The notes under the pieces: generated by a model
Databases searched by the model: none
What the model was told of the DNA's origin: nothing
Seen by the model: only the letters and a program-made list of their open reading frames with translations
Part shown: positions 55,836-63,082 of the stretch, in pieces
How the letters are laid out: each line of letters begins with the position of its first letter
How positions within the stretch are numbered: position 1 is the first letter of the stretch
Assembly: GCA_963806045.1 (NCBI GenBank)
Contig: CAWDWP010000004.1
Span: forward strand, 248,001-312,000
Origin: DATCHW01 sp963806045
GTDB taxonomy: Bacteria; Bacteroidota; Ignavibacteria; Tepidaquicellales; Tepidaquicellaceae
Reading direction: 5' to 3'
DNA: 64,000 bases
Position numbers and translations under genes: made by a program

Positions 55836-57119
55836 TTATGCGAAAATCTTTTTATTACTGTTCATATACACAGGTTCTTTTTTATTGACGATAACATCTT
55901 TTGTTATTATGCAATTGGTAATGCCTTCTTTAGTTGGGAGTTTATACATTATCTCAAGCATAACATTTTCGAGAATTGACCTTAAAGCTCTGGCTCCAGT
56001 ATCACGCTTCATCGCAATTTCAGCAACGCATTCAAGCGCATCGGCTTCGAATTCAAGTTCTACACCTTCCATTCTGAATAATTTCTTATACTGTTTGATG
56101 ATTGCATTTTTTGGCTCGGTAAGAATAGTTTGAAGTGCCTTACTGTCAAGAGAATCGAGAGTGGAAATAACCGGTAATCTTCCAACTAGTTCGGGAATTA
56201 ATCCGAATTTTATTAAATCATCCGGTTCTGCCTGAGCAAGAATTTCGTCTTTCTTTAAATCATTCTTTGAAAAAACTTCAGCACCGAAGCCCATTGAACT
56301 TCTGGCAACTCTTTTTTCAATTATCTTTTCCAATCCATCAAAAGCCCCGCCGCAAATAAAAAGAATATTTTTTGTATTCACATTTATTAGCGATTGTTCA
56401 GGATGTTTCCTGCCGCCTTTTGGGGGAACGCCGGCAACTGTTCCTTCAAGAATTTTTAACAGTGCCTGCTGAACACCCTCCCCGGATACATCACGAGTGA
56501 TTGAAGTATTATCGCTCTTTCTGGATATTTTATCAACTTCATCAAGATATATAATTCCTCTTTCAGCTTTATCTAAATCATAATTTGCACTTTGTAATAA
56601 ATGGACTAATATTGTCTCAACATCATCTCCTACATAGCCTGCTTCTGTTAGTGTTGTTGCGTCTGCGATTGCGAAAGGTACATTTAGTAATCTTGCTAAT
56701 GTTTGAGCTAAAAAAGTTTTTCCTGTACCGGTAGGACCAATTAACAATATATTGCTTTTTTCAATTTCAACCTCATCAAAAAAATTAGACTCGAGTGAAT
56801 CAATCCTTTTGTAATGATTATAAACAGCTACAGATATTGATTTCTTTGCTCTTTCCTGACCAATAACATATTCATCCAGAAATTTCTTAATGGATGGGGG
56901 AGTCATATTCGTTCTTAATTTATCAACAGCTTTATCTATTGAACGGAATGAATTCATTTTAATAATCTGCATCGCATTACCGACACAAATTTCACAAATA
57001 AATACAGCTTTACCGTTGTGGTCAACGGGACCCTTAATCATATTTGTAACTTTATCTGCAGTTCTTCCGCAGAAAGAACATCTTGGCTGTGTTGTCTTAG
57101 TACGGGTTTTTTCAGGCAT
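55836..57119 (-). CDS. clpX: ATP-dependent Clp protease ATP-binding subunit ClpX
   Basis: A 427-residue AAA+ unfoldase that feeds proteins to ClpP. The N-terminal zinc domain (Cys14, 17, 42, 45) precedes the AAA+ core with LLIGPTGTGKT (Walker A), IIYLDEVDKIS (Walker B) and the family-typical IGFGAEV/SMGFGAEV region and sensor. The ClpP gene is not in the window. It follows tRNA-Leu by 19 bases on the same strand, so the tRNA and clpX may share a transcript. Confidence 0.96.
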   Translation of the reverse strand: MPEKTRTKTTQPRCSFCGRTADKVTNMIKGPVDHNGKAVFICEICVGNAMQIIKMNSFRSIDKAVDKLRTNMTPPSIKKFLDEYVIGQERAKKSISVAVYNHYKRIDSLESNFFDEVEIEKSNILLIGPTGTGKTFLAQTLARLLNVPFAIADATTLTEAGYVGDDVETILVHLLQSANYDLDKAERGIIYLDEVDKISRKSDNTSITRDVSGEGVQQALLKILEGTVAGVPPKGGRKHPEQSLINVNTKNILFICGGAFDGLEKIIEKRVARSSMGFGAEVFSKNDLKKDEILAQAEPDDLIKFGLIPELVGRLPVISTLDSLDSKALQTILTEPKNAIIKQYKKLFRMEGVELEFEADALECVAEIAMKRDTGARALRSILENVMLEIMYKLPTKEGITNCIITKDVIVNKKEPVYMNSNKKIFA

Positions 57120-57138
57120 TTTTAATTATTTAATTTAG

Positions 57139-57220
57139 TGCGTGATAAGGGACTCGAACCCCCACGGGTTTCCCCACTAGATCCTAAGTCTAGCGCGTCT
57201 GCCAGTTCCGCCAATCACGC
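57139..57220 (-). tRNA. tRNA-Leu (anticodon UAG)
   Basis: Read on the minus strand: acceptor GCGTGAT paired with ATCACGC, discriminator A, anticodon stem CTAGA/TCTAG around the loop CTTAGGA (anticodon TAG), and a long variable arm as in class II tRNAs. It reads CUN leucine codons. CCA is not encoded. Upstream on the minus strand a TAATTTTG element stands 5 bases before the tRNA and fits a promoter -10/-7 box. Confidence 0.95.
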
Positions 57221-57340
57221 GTTTGGCAAAATTAGAAAAATATAATTTCAATTACTATGTAAATGAATAATAGAGGACAAAAATGATGATTATTGATAAT
57301 ATACCATTCTCCTAATCCCAAAAGAATAGAACATAACTCG

Positions 57341-57781
57341 TTATTCTATTTCTATTAAAACTTCACCTTCAAGAATTGAATCCCCGGGTTTTACATTGAC
57401 TTTTTTCACCACTCCTTCTCTGTCGGAATTCAATTTATTTTCCATTTTCATCGCTTCCCATAATAATAATTTGCTTCCGATATTTACACTATCACCAACT
57501 TTTACAAAAACTGTGATGATTGTTCCGGGTAAAGGAGCTTTTATTACCCCGGCTCCCTTTTTTTCTGTCGGGTTACTCGTCCTTATGGTTGATTTTTCTG
57601 ACTCAGTTGAAGGGGCATTTTTTGTCCGAATCAATTGCGGAGTCTTTACGTTCCCCGCTTTCTTGTCAACAATTACTTCATACTTAGTCCCATTCACTTC
57701 AACTTCGGCAGTATTTCCTTCATAACTCAAAACATTAACATCATATTTATTATCATTTATACTAAATTTAAATTGTTTCAT
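57341..57781 (-). CDS. Biotin carboxyl carrier protein (1.3S-like)
   Basis: A 146-residue biotinyl-domain protein. An N-terminal 45-residue strand-rich segment is followed by a proline/serine/lysine linker (about 46-75) and a C-terminal lipoyl/biotinyl domain with the biotin attachment motif EAMKM, Lys112. Biotin carries the carboxyl group between the MmdA-like and 5S-like subunits encoded directly upstream. The size is like transcarboxylase 1.3S (123 residues) and oxaloacetate decarboxylase carriers. It is the last gene of the cassette. Confidence 0.92.
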   Translation of the reverse strand: MKQFKFSINDNKYDVNVLSYEGNTAEVEVNGTKYEVIVDKKAGNVKTPQLIRTKNAPSTESEKSTIRTSNPTEKKGAGVIKAPLPGTIITVFVKVGDSVNIGSKLLLWEAMKMENKLNSDREGVVKKVNVKPGDSILEGEVLIEIE

Positions 57782-57792
57782 GATTCAATTAT

Positions 57793-58041
57793 TTAACTTC
57801 TTGGATTTTTTGTTAATCCGTAAATTTTAGAACTCCACGGTGAATAAACTTTATCGATTCTTTTTATCGTCAAAACGGTATTTTCGTAATCGTGAACTTC
57901 AAGCTTATAAAAAAATATTGCTGCAGATATGGCTGCAGAAATTTCTCCTGATATAGGTTCTGCATTTTCAACAATACTTTCGGAACTTGAATCAACTTCT
58001 TCTTCTTCGTTCTTTTGGAATATTGATTTAAATAAATTCAT
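57793..58041 (-). CDS. OadG-like small subunit of biotin-dependent carboxyltransferase
   Basis: An 82-residue acidic protein. The C-terminal half has the pattern of oxaloacetate/methylmalonyl-CoA decarboxylase gamma/delta subunits: EISAAISAAIFFYK then VHDYENTVLTIKRI and YSPWSSKIYG. In the sodium pumps this subunit starts with a membrane helix; here the first 30 residues are charged (NEEEEVDSSSE) and no helix is visible. It may hold the biotin carrier and MmdA together in a soluble complex. One base from the mmdA stop, 11 bases from the carrier. Confidence 0.75.
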   Translation of the reverse strand: MNLFKSIFQKNEEEEVDSSSESIVENAEPISGEISAAISAAIFFYKLEVHDYENTVLTIKRIDKVYSPWSSKIYGLTKNPRS

Positions 58042-58042
58042 T

Positions 58043-59602
58043 TTATAATGGAATATTTGAATGTTTTTTAGGTGGATTAGTAGCTTTTTTAGTGGCTAAT
58101 GATTGTAAGGCACGAATCACACGGAATCTGGTATTTCTTGGTTCAATAACGTCATCTATATACCCATATTTTGCTGCGACATATGGGGTTGCGAATTTTT
58201 GCCTGTAATCTGCTTCTTTTTCGGCTATAAATTTTGCTTTTGCGGATTCATTTTCAATTTTCGAAATTTCACTGAAATGCAAAACTTCTACAGCTCCCCT
58301 GGGTCCCATCACAGCTATTTCTGCCGTGGGCCAGGCATAGTTTATGTCTCCCCTTAAATGTTTTGATCCCATGACATCATATGCACCACCATAAGCTTTT
58401 CTGAGTATAATTGTAATCTTTGGGACAGTAGCTTCACCGTATGCAAAAAGTAACTTTGCACCATGAATAATAATTCCACCATATTCCTGAGCTGTACCCG
58501 GTAAGAAACCGGGAACATCTACTAAAGTTAGAATTGGAACATTGAAAGCATCACAGAAACGAACAAATCTCGCTGCTTTCCTTGATGATTTTATATCAAG
58601 GACACCGGCAAGATAATTAGGCTGGTTAGCAACTATACCGACAGGCATTCCGTTCATTTTAGCAAAGCCAATCACGATATTCTGAGCATAGTTTGCCTGT
58701 ACTTCAAGGAATTCACCATTATCAACTATTGCATCAATCACGTCGACTATATCATAAGGTTTGTTTGGATTATCCGGAATGATTTCGTTTAAGGATTCTT
58801 CAAGCCTGTCAATTGGGTCATCGCAGCTGTATATGGGGGGATCTTCCAGGTTATTCTGTGGTAAATAGCTTAACAGTTTCCTGATCATCATTATTCCTTC
58901 CTCTTCATCATCGGCTACAAAATGAACAACACCTGATTTAGAACTGTGAACAAATGCACCACCGAGTTCTTCATCAGTAACAACTTCACCCGTAACTGTC
59001 TTTACAACTTTTGGACCGGTTACGAACATATACCCTGTATTCTTTGTCATCAATGTAAAATCTGTCAGGGCAGGGGAGTAAACGGCACCACCGGCACAGG
59101 GACCGAAGACTGCTGAAATCTGAGGAATTACTCCGGATGCTAAAATATTTCTTTGGAATATATCTGCATATCCTCCCAAACTTTTTACACCTTCTTGAAT
59201 TCTTGCTCCTCCGCTGTCATTAATACCGATTATCGGAGCTCCGACAGCCATCGCTTTATCCATAACCTTACAAATTTTTTGAGCAAACATTTCTGATAAT
59301 GAACCGCCGAGCACTGTAAAATCCTGAGAAAATATATAGACGAGTCTTCCGTCAATTGTTCCATATCCTGTCACTACCCCGTCTGAAAGATATGTTTCTT
59401 TTTCTAATCCGAAATCTATACATCTGTGTGATACAAACATATCAAATTCCTCGAAACTTCCTTCATCTAACAGTAAATCAATCCTTTCCCTTGCTGTATA
59501 TTTACCTTTTCGATGCTGTTTCTTTATCCTTGTCTCGCCTCCGCCGAGCATGGCTTGATTGCGAAGTTCAGTTAGCTCTATTAATTTATCTTGTATTGAC
59601 AT
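58043..59602 (-). CDS. mmdA: Methylmalonyl-CoA carboxyltransferase subunit (12S/MmdA-like)
   Basis: A 519-residue carboxyltransferase of the propionyl-CoA carboxylase beta / MmdA / transcarboxylase 12S group. It has the N-terminal RKGKYTARERIDLLLDEGSFEE, the acyl-CoA pocket motif INDSGGARIQEGVKSLGGY and GPCAGGAVYSPAL, and in the second half LVDVPGFLPGTAQEYGGI and RKAYGGAYDVMG. It transfers the carboxyl of (S)-methylmalonyl-CoA to biotin, or the reverse. It is very close to typical family length. With its neighbours it forms a cassette of transcarboxylase type. Confidence 0.94.
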   Translation of the reverse strand: MSIQDKLIELTELRNQAMLGGGETRIKKQHRKGKYTARERIDLLLDEGSFEEFDMFVSHRCIDFGLEKETYLSDGVVTGYGTIDGRLVYIFSQDFTVLGGSLSEMFAQKICKVMDKAMAVGAPIIGINDSGGARIQEGVKSLGGYADIFQRNILASGVIPQISAVFGPCAGGAVYSPALTDFTLMTKNTGYMFVTGPKVVKTVTGEVVTDEELGGAFVHSSKSGVVHFVADDEEEGIMMIRKLLSYLPQNNLEDPPIYSCDDPIDRLEESLNEIIPDNPNKPYDIVDVIDAIVDNGEFLEVQANYAQNIVIGFAKMNGMPVGIVANQPNYLAGVLDIKSSRKAARFVRFCDAFNVPILTLVDVPGFLPGTAQEYGGIIIHGAKLLFAYGEATVPKITIILRKAYGGAYDVMGSKHLRGDINYAWPTAEIAVMGPRGAVEVLHFSEISKIENESAKAKFIAEKEADYRQKFATPYVAAKYGYIDDVIEPRNTRFRVIRALQSLATKKATNPPKKHSNIPL

Positions 59603-59639
59603 ATAATATTAATTATTCATGAAATGGTTTATATTGATT

Positions 59640-60002
59640 TTACCAGTTGTGATATAAACCCTCTAATAATATTTCTTCTTTTTCTTTGTCTGAAAGACGA
59701 TTATATTTTTCAGCTTCTTCTTCAATCAGTTTTCTGTCTGCTTCTTCTGAAGCAGCAATCTCTGCAAGCATTTTTTTGTATTCAATTTCCCTTTTCCTTT
59801 TTAGAAATCCGGTTGCAACTGCGGGAAATAATTCGAGCAGTAGTTCTTCCTTTTCATTAATCGCAAGCTTCACATCTTCGAATTCTTTGAGTTGAGGGTT
59901 ATCTTGCTTTATGTATTTCGAAGTATCATAAGGCATTTCTTTCTTTACGCCTGGCAATTTTCTTTCTGAATACGGGATCGATCGGAACGGGGGTTTTGCC
60001 AT
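59640..60002 (-). CDS. C-terminal part of the 5S-like carboxyltransferase (frame-split)
   Basis: An open frame of 120 codons that overlaps the 5S-like gene by 77 bases. Its first 17 residues are the out-of-frame reading of the conserved PIDP region of that gene and have no family match. From GVKKEMPYDTSKY on it looks like the usual C-terminal tail of pyruvate carboxylase B/OadA proteins, including EKEELLLELFPAVATGFLKRK (the family reads like LLTYALFPQVALKFLE). So it appears to be the remainder of the same protein, reached by skipping one base at 59952. Alternatively it is translated on its own from the ATG at 60002, which has AAGGG five bases before it. Confidence 0.7.
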   Translation of the reverse strand: MAKPPFRSIPYSERKLPGVKKEMPYDTSKYIKQDNPQLKEFEDVKLAINEKEELLLELFPAVATGFLKRKREIEYKKMLAEIAASEEADRKLIEEEAEKYNRLSDKEKEEILLEGLYHNW

Positions 60003-61344
60003 AAGAACCCTTAACCAGATTCACAAATTGCGTTGATGTATTTTCGTAAAATGGTTTTCCTTTATTTTCATCAATGACACAATACACAGCCTGAACTCCG
60101 ACTATCTGACTTGTCGGAGTAACGAGAGGCGGTAAACCTGCATCCAGCCTTACTTTAGGTACAACGGTAAGTACTCTTTCCAGCAAATCTTGTAATCCTG
60201 CTTGTTTTAACTGCGACATCATATTTGTATACATACCGCCTGGAATTTGAGCAGTCTGAACGATTGCGTCAGGATCAGGAAAGTTAAAATATTTTTCAAT
60301 TTTCTGAGTTGTCTCGATTAATTCATCATCTTTATCGTCTTTTGCGAGCTTAATAGATTTATCAAATAATTTGTTTATTTCAGCCGGTAATCTGTCTTTT
60401 GTAATATCAAACTCGATGGGGAACATTTTGTACTCGTCATATTGAGCAAGTTCTTCACGAATGGACTTAAGTTCTTTATTTATTTTTACAACTGCATCCA
60501 GATTAACACCGGTATCAATATTCAATTTGTTACAGAAAATTTGAATTAGTTCAAATGCCGGTGCTGCCGGACCTCCGGCGAAATTTAAAATTACAGTATC
60601 AACAATATCAACTCCGTTGATAATGGCTTTTAATACAGCTGCCAACCCGTATCCGGGAGTGCAATGAGTGTGAAGGTCAATTGGAACTTTAACTTCCTTC
60701 TTAAGTCTTTTTATTAGAACACCTGAAACCTGAGGAGGTATTAATCCCGCCATATCTTTTATAGATATAATATCAGCTCCTAATTTCTCAAGTTCTTTTG
60801 CTTTTTTAATGAAATAATCGATTGTAAAAATTTTCTTAGGGATTTTCTTGCCTTTTAAAAAACCTTTTACCTTTTCTAAATAAGTAAAATTTGGATCGAC
60901 AGTGTAGCAAACTGCACAATCAGTTAAACCGCCATTTTGTTTTACAAATTTAATGGTGGACTTCATGTTATTAATATCATTCAGAGCATCAAAGATTCTC
61001 ATGATATCAATGCCGGATCTGACTGCTAATCTGTTAAATCCTTCGATGACGTTATCAGGGTACGGATTGTAACCAAAAAGATTTCTTCCGCGTGAAAGTG
61101 CAGTTAACTTTGTTCCGCATCCAAAACCATTTTTAATTTTTTCAAGGCGTTCCCAGGGGTCTTCATTCAGGAATCTCATTATAGAATCCGGAACTGCACC
61201 CCCCCATACTTCTGCTGCATAGAATTTAGCATCTTTATAATACGGTAAGACTCTGTCGATTTGTTTTTGACTCATTCTTGTGGCGAACTGCGATTGCTGA
61301 CCATCCCTTAAAGTCAAGTCTCTGATTAGTAGTTTTTTAGCCAT
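59926..61344 (-). CDS. Carboxyltransferase 5S-like subunit (PycB/OadA alpha), 3' end out of frame
   Basis: A 472-residue protein of the HMGL-like carboxyltransferase group. It has the metal-site start IRDLTLRDGQQS, ISIKDMAGL with the carboxylated lysine, PIDLHTHCTPGYG with two metal His, and the PYC_OADA domain from about residue 300. It transfers the carboxyl group between biotin and pyruvate/oxaloacetate. The conserved YGKTPVPIDPVFRKKIA is reached at about residue 464; eight further residues without family similarity end at a stop. The usual C-terminal tail continues in the +1 frame (see 59640-60002). Joined length would be about 567 residues. No biotin domain is fused; the carrier is separate. 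Confidence 0.9.
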   Translation of the reverse strand: MAKKLLIRDLTLRDGQQSQFATRMSQKQIDRVLPYYKDAKFYAAEVWGGAVPDSIMRFLNEDPWERLEKIKNGFGCGTKLTALSRGRNLFGYNPYPDNVIEGFNRLAVRSGIDIMRIFDALNDINNMKSTIKFVKQNGGLTDCAVCYTVDPNFTYLEKVKGFLKGKKIPKKIFTIDYFIKKAKELEKLGADIISIKDMAGLIPPQVSGVLIKRLKKEVKVPIDLHTHCTPGYGLAAVLKAIINGVDIVDTVILNFAGGPAAPAFELIQIFCNKLNIDTGVNLDAVVKINKELKSIREELAQYDEYKMFPIEFDITKDRLPAEINKLFDKSIKLAKDDKDDELIETTQKIEKYFNFPDPDAIVQTAQIPGGMYTNMMSQLKQAGLQDLLERVLTVVPKVRLDAGLPPLVTPTSQIVGVQAVYCVIDENKGKPFYENTSTQFVNLVKGSYGKTPVPIDPVFRKKIARRKERNAL

Positions 61345-61512
61345 AATATTATACTTAAATCGTTCTAACTATTTGTAAAATTATTAAATTTTAACATCTT
61401 AAAAAATCCAATTTGGAAAATACAGATGTTGACTTTATAGTATTATTTATGAATATTCCCAAATTCGTGTTGTTAAATCAAAAATTAAAGAAAAGTCCTG
61501 AAATTCATATTT

Positions 61513-61531
61513 TTGTGGAACATCTCCACAA
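61513..61531. promoter_or_regulatory. 19-base dyad upstream of the sigma-54-type promoter
   Basis: A perfect TTGTGGA-N5-TCCACAA inverted repeat. Its centre lies about 80 bases before the expected transcription start of the sigma-54-type promoter, the usual place for an enhancer-binding protein. It contains four G/C positions in each arm, so it stands out from the A+T-rich background. Confidence 0.4.
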
Positions 61532-61537
61532 TAAAAA

Positions 61538-61645
61538 TTACAAATAGCGGAATAGAGACTTAAATAATATAATTTTCTGGCATAATAATTGCATATTTTT
61601 AATTATCGGAAAAAACCGATTGATAAAGATAATATTCTTTTTCAT
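61538..61645 (-). CDS. Possible 35-residue small protein
   Basis: A short ORF starting at ATG 61645 with AAAGGAG five bases upstream, a nearly ideal ribosome site. The peptide (MKKNIIFINRFFPIIKNM...) is basic and rich in Ile, Phe and Leu, with Arg and Lys at both ends; it matches no family I know. The AT-rich background makes such ORFs common, so only the ribosome site argues for it. A TATAAA element stands upstream on the same strand and the hairpin at 61665-61687 would lie in its leader. It is antisense to the candidate RNA at 61604-61698. Confidence 0.25.
   Translation of the reverse strand: MKKNIIFINRFFPIIKNMQLLCQKIILFKSLFRYL
61577..61593 (+). promoter_or_regulatory. Sigma-54-type (-24/-12) promoter
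   Basis: CTGGCATAATAATTGCA matches the RpoN consensus YTGGCACG-N4-TTGCW at all but two positions. The two invariant pairs GG (61579-61580) and GC (61591-61592) are exactly ten bases apart. Transcription would start near 61604. The expected partner, an NtrC-family activator, is not in the window, though an NtrY-like kinase is (6569). Confidence 0.5.
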
Positions 61646-61698
61646 ATGTTCTCCTTTCATAGTTAAGAGGCTCGCAAGGAGCCTCTTGTATTTTATAT
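61604..61698 (+). ncRNA. Candidate small regulatory RNA
   Basis: Predicted from signals only. The transcript would start near 61604 and begin with a hairpin (ATCGG / CCGAT, 61605-61620, six-A loop). A single-stranded middle contains TTCTCCTTTC (61650-61659), complementary to Shine-Dalgarno sites. It would end in the hairpin at 61665-61687. Length about 90 bases. No plus-strand ORF with a ribosome site lies in it. The layout (5' hairpin, open C/U-rich seed, terminator) is that of base-pairing regulatory RNAs. Expression is unproven. Confidence 0.35.
61665..61698 (+). terminator. Hairpin with T-rich tail
   Basis: A perfect 9-bp stem AAGAGGCTC / GAGCCTCTT with loop GCAAG (61665-61687), followed on the plus strand by GTATTTTATAT. 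The stem is G+C-rich for this genome; the T-tract is interrupted. On the minus strand no T-run follows, so the plus direction is favoured. Confidence 0.6.
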
Positions 61699-61732
61699 CG
61701 GATTTTTTATATGAAAATTAGGGAGAGAAAAA

Positions 61733-62431
61733 TTAAACGTAGAAAATCATTTCAAGTTTTTTAAACTTAATTAAAGCAGACATTATAAAATCAAGGTAGG
61801 ATTGATTTTCAAGAAGATCTTTCAGGATGATACATTCCGCAGCGCATAAAGAATCTTCAAGAATTTCTTCGATATGCCGGTTCAATGGTATCCAGGTTGA
61901 ATGAAGAGCATATCCTTTGGTTCCCCAAAGTGTATTTTTAATAATATTTCTGATTTTTGATTCAATGGATAATGCGTCTTTCCCATGGGAATTATCTGAT
62001 AGGTCTATTCCTTTAATTTCAAATAATCTATAGTCATCATTTTCTTTAGATGAAAATGCAATATTATCAAGATACAAAGTTTTATAACAAGCCCATTTTG
62101 CAGCAAGGAAAATATCTTCATCCGGAAGAAATTCAGTGTTATCCAGAAGATCTTTCATTCTCCGTACATAAATATTAATTTCTTCAATATTTAATTCGAG
62201 AAGTTTATTTATTTCGTGCTGAATATTTCTAATTGTAAGTGCTTTATCTTCTGCTTTCAATTTACCAACAACAAACTGAAGTATTAAATCATAATGATTA
62301 GTAAGTGTTTTTATTGATGATTGAAGATTTGATGGAAGAAATTCATCAAGAAATTTCTTGTAATTCAGTATTCCGATGCTATTTCCATTTTCATCATTAA
62401 CAAGATTCAGTAAATCTTCGATTGAATCGTG
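61733..62431 (-). pseudogene. HD-domain (SpoT-like) protein, C-terminal fragment
   Basis: The frame is open from 62431 to the stop at 61733 with no convincing start codon of its own at the upstream end; a TTG at 62260 is the first possible one but would discard 57 residues that read as protein. The fragment begins HDSIEDLLNLVNDENG, the second half of an HD motif similar to LHDxxEDT of RelA/SpoT proteins, then continues helical with LAAKWACYKTLYLDNIAF. One extra A at 62432 separates it from the upstream fragment. Joining the two restores IGALHDSIEDL. It may be a recent pseudogene, a base error or a frameshifted gene. Confidence 0.6.
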
Positions 62432-62834
62432 TCAATGCACCTATTGTACTGTATTTGAAAAAATGATCATCATTCAATCCCATTTCAAAAACTACTGCTC
62501 CAACTCTATGCAGATGAGTCACAGCGCTTAAATCACATTTTCTTTTCAATCCGGCAATTAAATATGTTTTGAAGATTTTAAAAACTTCTGATGAGTAACT
62601 TCCATAAAAAAAGTCAAGGTTATTTATATCCGGAAGATTATAATTTAAAAGCTGGGAATGAATTAATTGATAATACTTGTTGGATTCTACTTTTGTTCTT
62701 GCGTCAAAAATTTCTGTAGCAGGGTTTTGAGCATGTTTTCTGGGAATTAAATTATGGCTGATATTTTGTTCTAAAAATTTTTTTATAATATCTCTTGAAT
62801 TTGTGATGCGCTTAGCTCCGTATAATTTTTCCAA
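62397..62834 (-). pseudogene. HD-domain (SpoT-like) protein, N-terminal fragment
   Basis: A 145-codon open frame from a TTG at 62834 (no ATG in frame; the frame is open 15 codons further up). The final third, VTHLHRVGAVVFEMGLNDDHFFKYSTIGAL, looks like the first HD-domain helices of RelA/SpoT hydrolases (His pair, then a helix, then hydrophobic helix before HD). It then breaks into unrelated residues (TRFNRRFTESC) and stops. The N-terminal 80 residues are not recognised. Synthetase (RSH) motifs are absent, so at most this would be a hydrolase or other HD phosphohydrolase. Confidence 0.6.
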
Positions 62835-63082
62835 AACCTTATATTCCGGGCATAATCCGCCGATTATACTTTGTAATATTTCCTATAGCATTATTAATAA
62901 TTATGATCTTTTTTAAGCCTGTTCTAAATCAAGTTTTGAACTCATAAGAGTAAATTAATTTTAAATCATTTATTATTCATTAAATAATATAATTATTAAA
63001 GAAAATATATGAAAGAAATTTATGGATTACAATTATTTTTAGCGAGTACTTGAAAATCTAAGGAATATTATAACTTTTGAAG

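Larger units (their letters stand above)
61345..61732. other. 388-base non-coding stretch with a candidate sigma-54 unit
   Basis: The longest stretch without an established gene in the window. It contains, in order on the plus strand: a dyad at 61513-61531, a sigma-54-type promoter at 61577-61593, a possible short RNA from about 61604, and a hairpin terminator at 61665-61687. On the minus strand a 35-codon ORF with a good ribosome site occupies 61538-61645. The leftmost 150 bases, next to the 5S-like gene, must hold that gene's promoter, and I see nothing else in them. Confidence 0.6.
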
